A DNA stretch of 5,846 nt, taken from Blastocatellia bacterium (GTDB lineage: Bacteria; Acidobacteriota; Blastocatellia; Chloracidobacteriales; JADJPF01). The DNA lies in NCBI GenBank assembly GCA_016789295.1, contig JAEUQL010000260.1, positions 1 to 5,846 of the forward strand, given 5' to 3'. The position numbers and the translations under genes were made by a program. The notes beneath the pieces are model-generated. The model did not search any database. It had not been told where the DNA came from and saw only the letters and a program-made list of their open reading frames with translations. Below, one piece after another: positions 5,301 through 5,846 of the stretch (position 1 is its first letter; each line of letters opens with the position of its first letter).

Positions 5301-5846
5301 TTATGCTTTCTCAGGTCTACTTTGTAGCTGTGGGTCTATCCAGACGTTCCCATCTTCGTAATACTCACGTTTCCAGATAGGAACTACTTCTTTAAGTCTG
5401 TCTATGAGAAAGTGGCAAGCTTCAAATGCTACTTTGCGGTGTGCAGAAGTGACGACGATAGCAACGCTTGTACTACTAATGTCCACCCGACCTAATCGGT
5501 GAACTATTGCAATCTGGTCTATAGACCATTTCTGCCTTGCTTCAGTAGCTATCTCTCTCATCATCTTTATTGCCATAGGCTCATAGGCTTCATACTCAAG
5601 ATACAATACTTTTCGGCCAAGGCTATGGTCTCTTGTGACACCTTCAAAGGTGACTATTGCACCATCATTGGGCTGCAGAATCTGGAGTGCTAGTTTACGG
5701 GAGTCTATTTCTTGATATGTGAGTTGAAAGATGTCGTCTGTATTGCCACCAGAAACAGGTGGAAGAATTGCTAAACAGTCTCCAGTTTTGAGCAGATCCT
5801 CTTTTAAAGCATAAGTCTCATTTACTGCAAAGAGCAGGCGAGAAGA
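5301..5846 (-). CDS. Fused molybdopterin synthase MoaD-MoaE (partial, 5' end outside window)
   Basis: An open frame runs from the window edge (5846) to a TAA at 5301-5303, giving 181 residues without a start. The first 34 are the C-terminal half of MoaD, the small sulfur-carrier subunit, ending in the diagnostic PPVSGG (29-34). Residues 35-181 are a complete MoaE, the catalytic subunit that converts precursor Z (cPMP) to molybdopterin. Visible MoaE features are GAIVTFEGVTRDHSLG (62-77), VHRLGRV (115-121), TSAHR (133-137) and the two lysines K152 (DRLK) and K159 (IWKRE), at the spacing of the E. coli catalytic pair K119/K126. No stop and no ATG, GTG or TTG codon lies between the GG and residue 81, so MoaE cannot start separately and the fusion is real. 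Known fusions of this kind (MoaX) are cut after GG to free the carrier terminus. It leads the plsC-folP operon. Confidence 0.93.
   Translation of the reverse strand, partial: SSRLLFAVNETYALKEDLLKTGDCLAILPPVSGGNTDDIFQLTYQEIDSRKLALQILQPNDGAIVTFEGVTRDHSLGRKVLYLEYEAYEPMAIKMMREIATEARQKWSIDQIAIVHRLGRVDISSTSVAIVVTSAHRKVAFEACHFLIDRLKEVVPIWKREYYEDGNVWIDPQLQSRPEKA

Noticed and set aside
5301..5606. A separate 101-residue MoaE-like gene starting at TTG 5606
   Set aside because: The frame continues upstream without a stop and encodes the rest of MoaE and the MoaD end; the TTG is an internal leucine codon in a conserved region.
5499..5693. A 64-codon + strand open frame near the right edge
   Set aside because: It is antisense to the MoaE coding region and has no recognisable content.

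Overview
The window holds seven recognisable protein-coding units and the remains of a small transposon. Two gene blocks face each other. A rightward block runs from about 354 to 3134: an exported subtilisin-like protease, an ECF-type sigma factor and its membrane-anchored zinc anti-sigma factor. A leftward block runs from the right edge to 3167: a fused molybdopterin synthase MoaD-MoaE (cut by the window edge), a two-part PlsC-like acyltransferase with a C-terminal membrane domain, and dihydropteroate synthase FolP. The blocks meet at 3134/3167, where an inverted repeat lies over the end of the anti-sigma gene.

The first 270 bases are not ordinary intergenic DNA. They read as a miniature, internally deleted IS200/IS605-type (TnpB) element. 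A short palindrome is followed by a start codon and 22 codons of a typical TnpB N-terminus. These run in frame into about 35 codons resembling a TnpB tail, then a multi-hairpin region and a GC-rich terminal hairpin ending in GTTCAC. The retained 3' part is where the omega (guide) RNA of TnpB elements normally lies, so this could be a solo omega-RNA locus without its nuclease. It sits just upstream of the protease gene.

The leftward genes are packed tightly (3 nt between moaDE and plsC; 1 nt between plsC and the preferred folP start), so they look like one operon. It joins two pterin-related steps (molybdopterin and folate synthesis) with a phospholipid acyltransferase. In the rightward block the sigma and anti-sigma genes are 29 nt apart and form a classic regulatory pair. 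The protease may or may not belong to the same regulon.

The organism is a bacterium of moderate to low GC content. The RskA-type anti-sigma factor, fused MoaD-MoaE and cyanobacterial-looking TnpB start would fit a cyanobacterium-related lineage, possibly non-photosynthetic. That placement is a weak inference, because no lineage-specific marker gene is present. No tRNA, rRNA or CRISPR array was seen.
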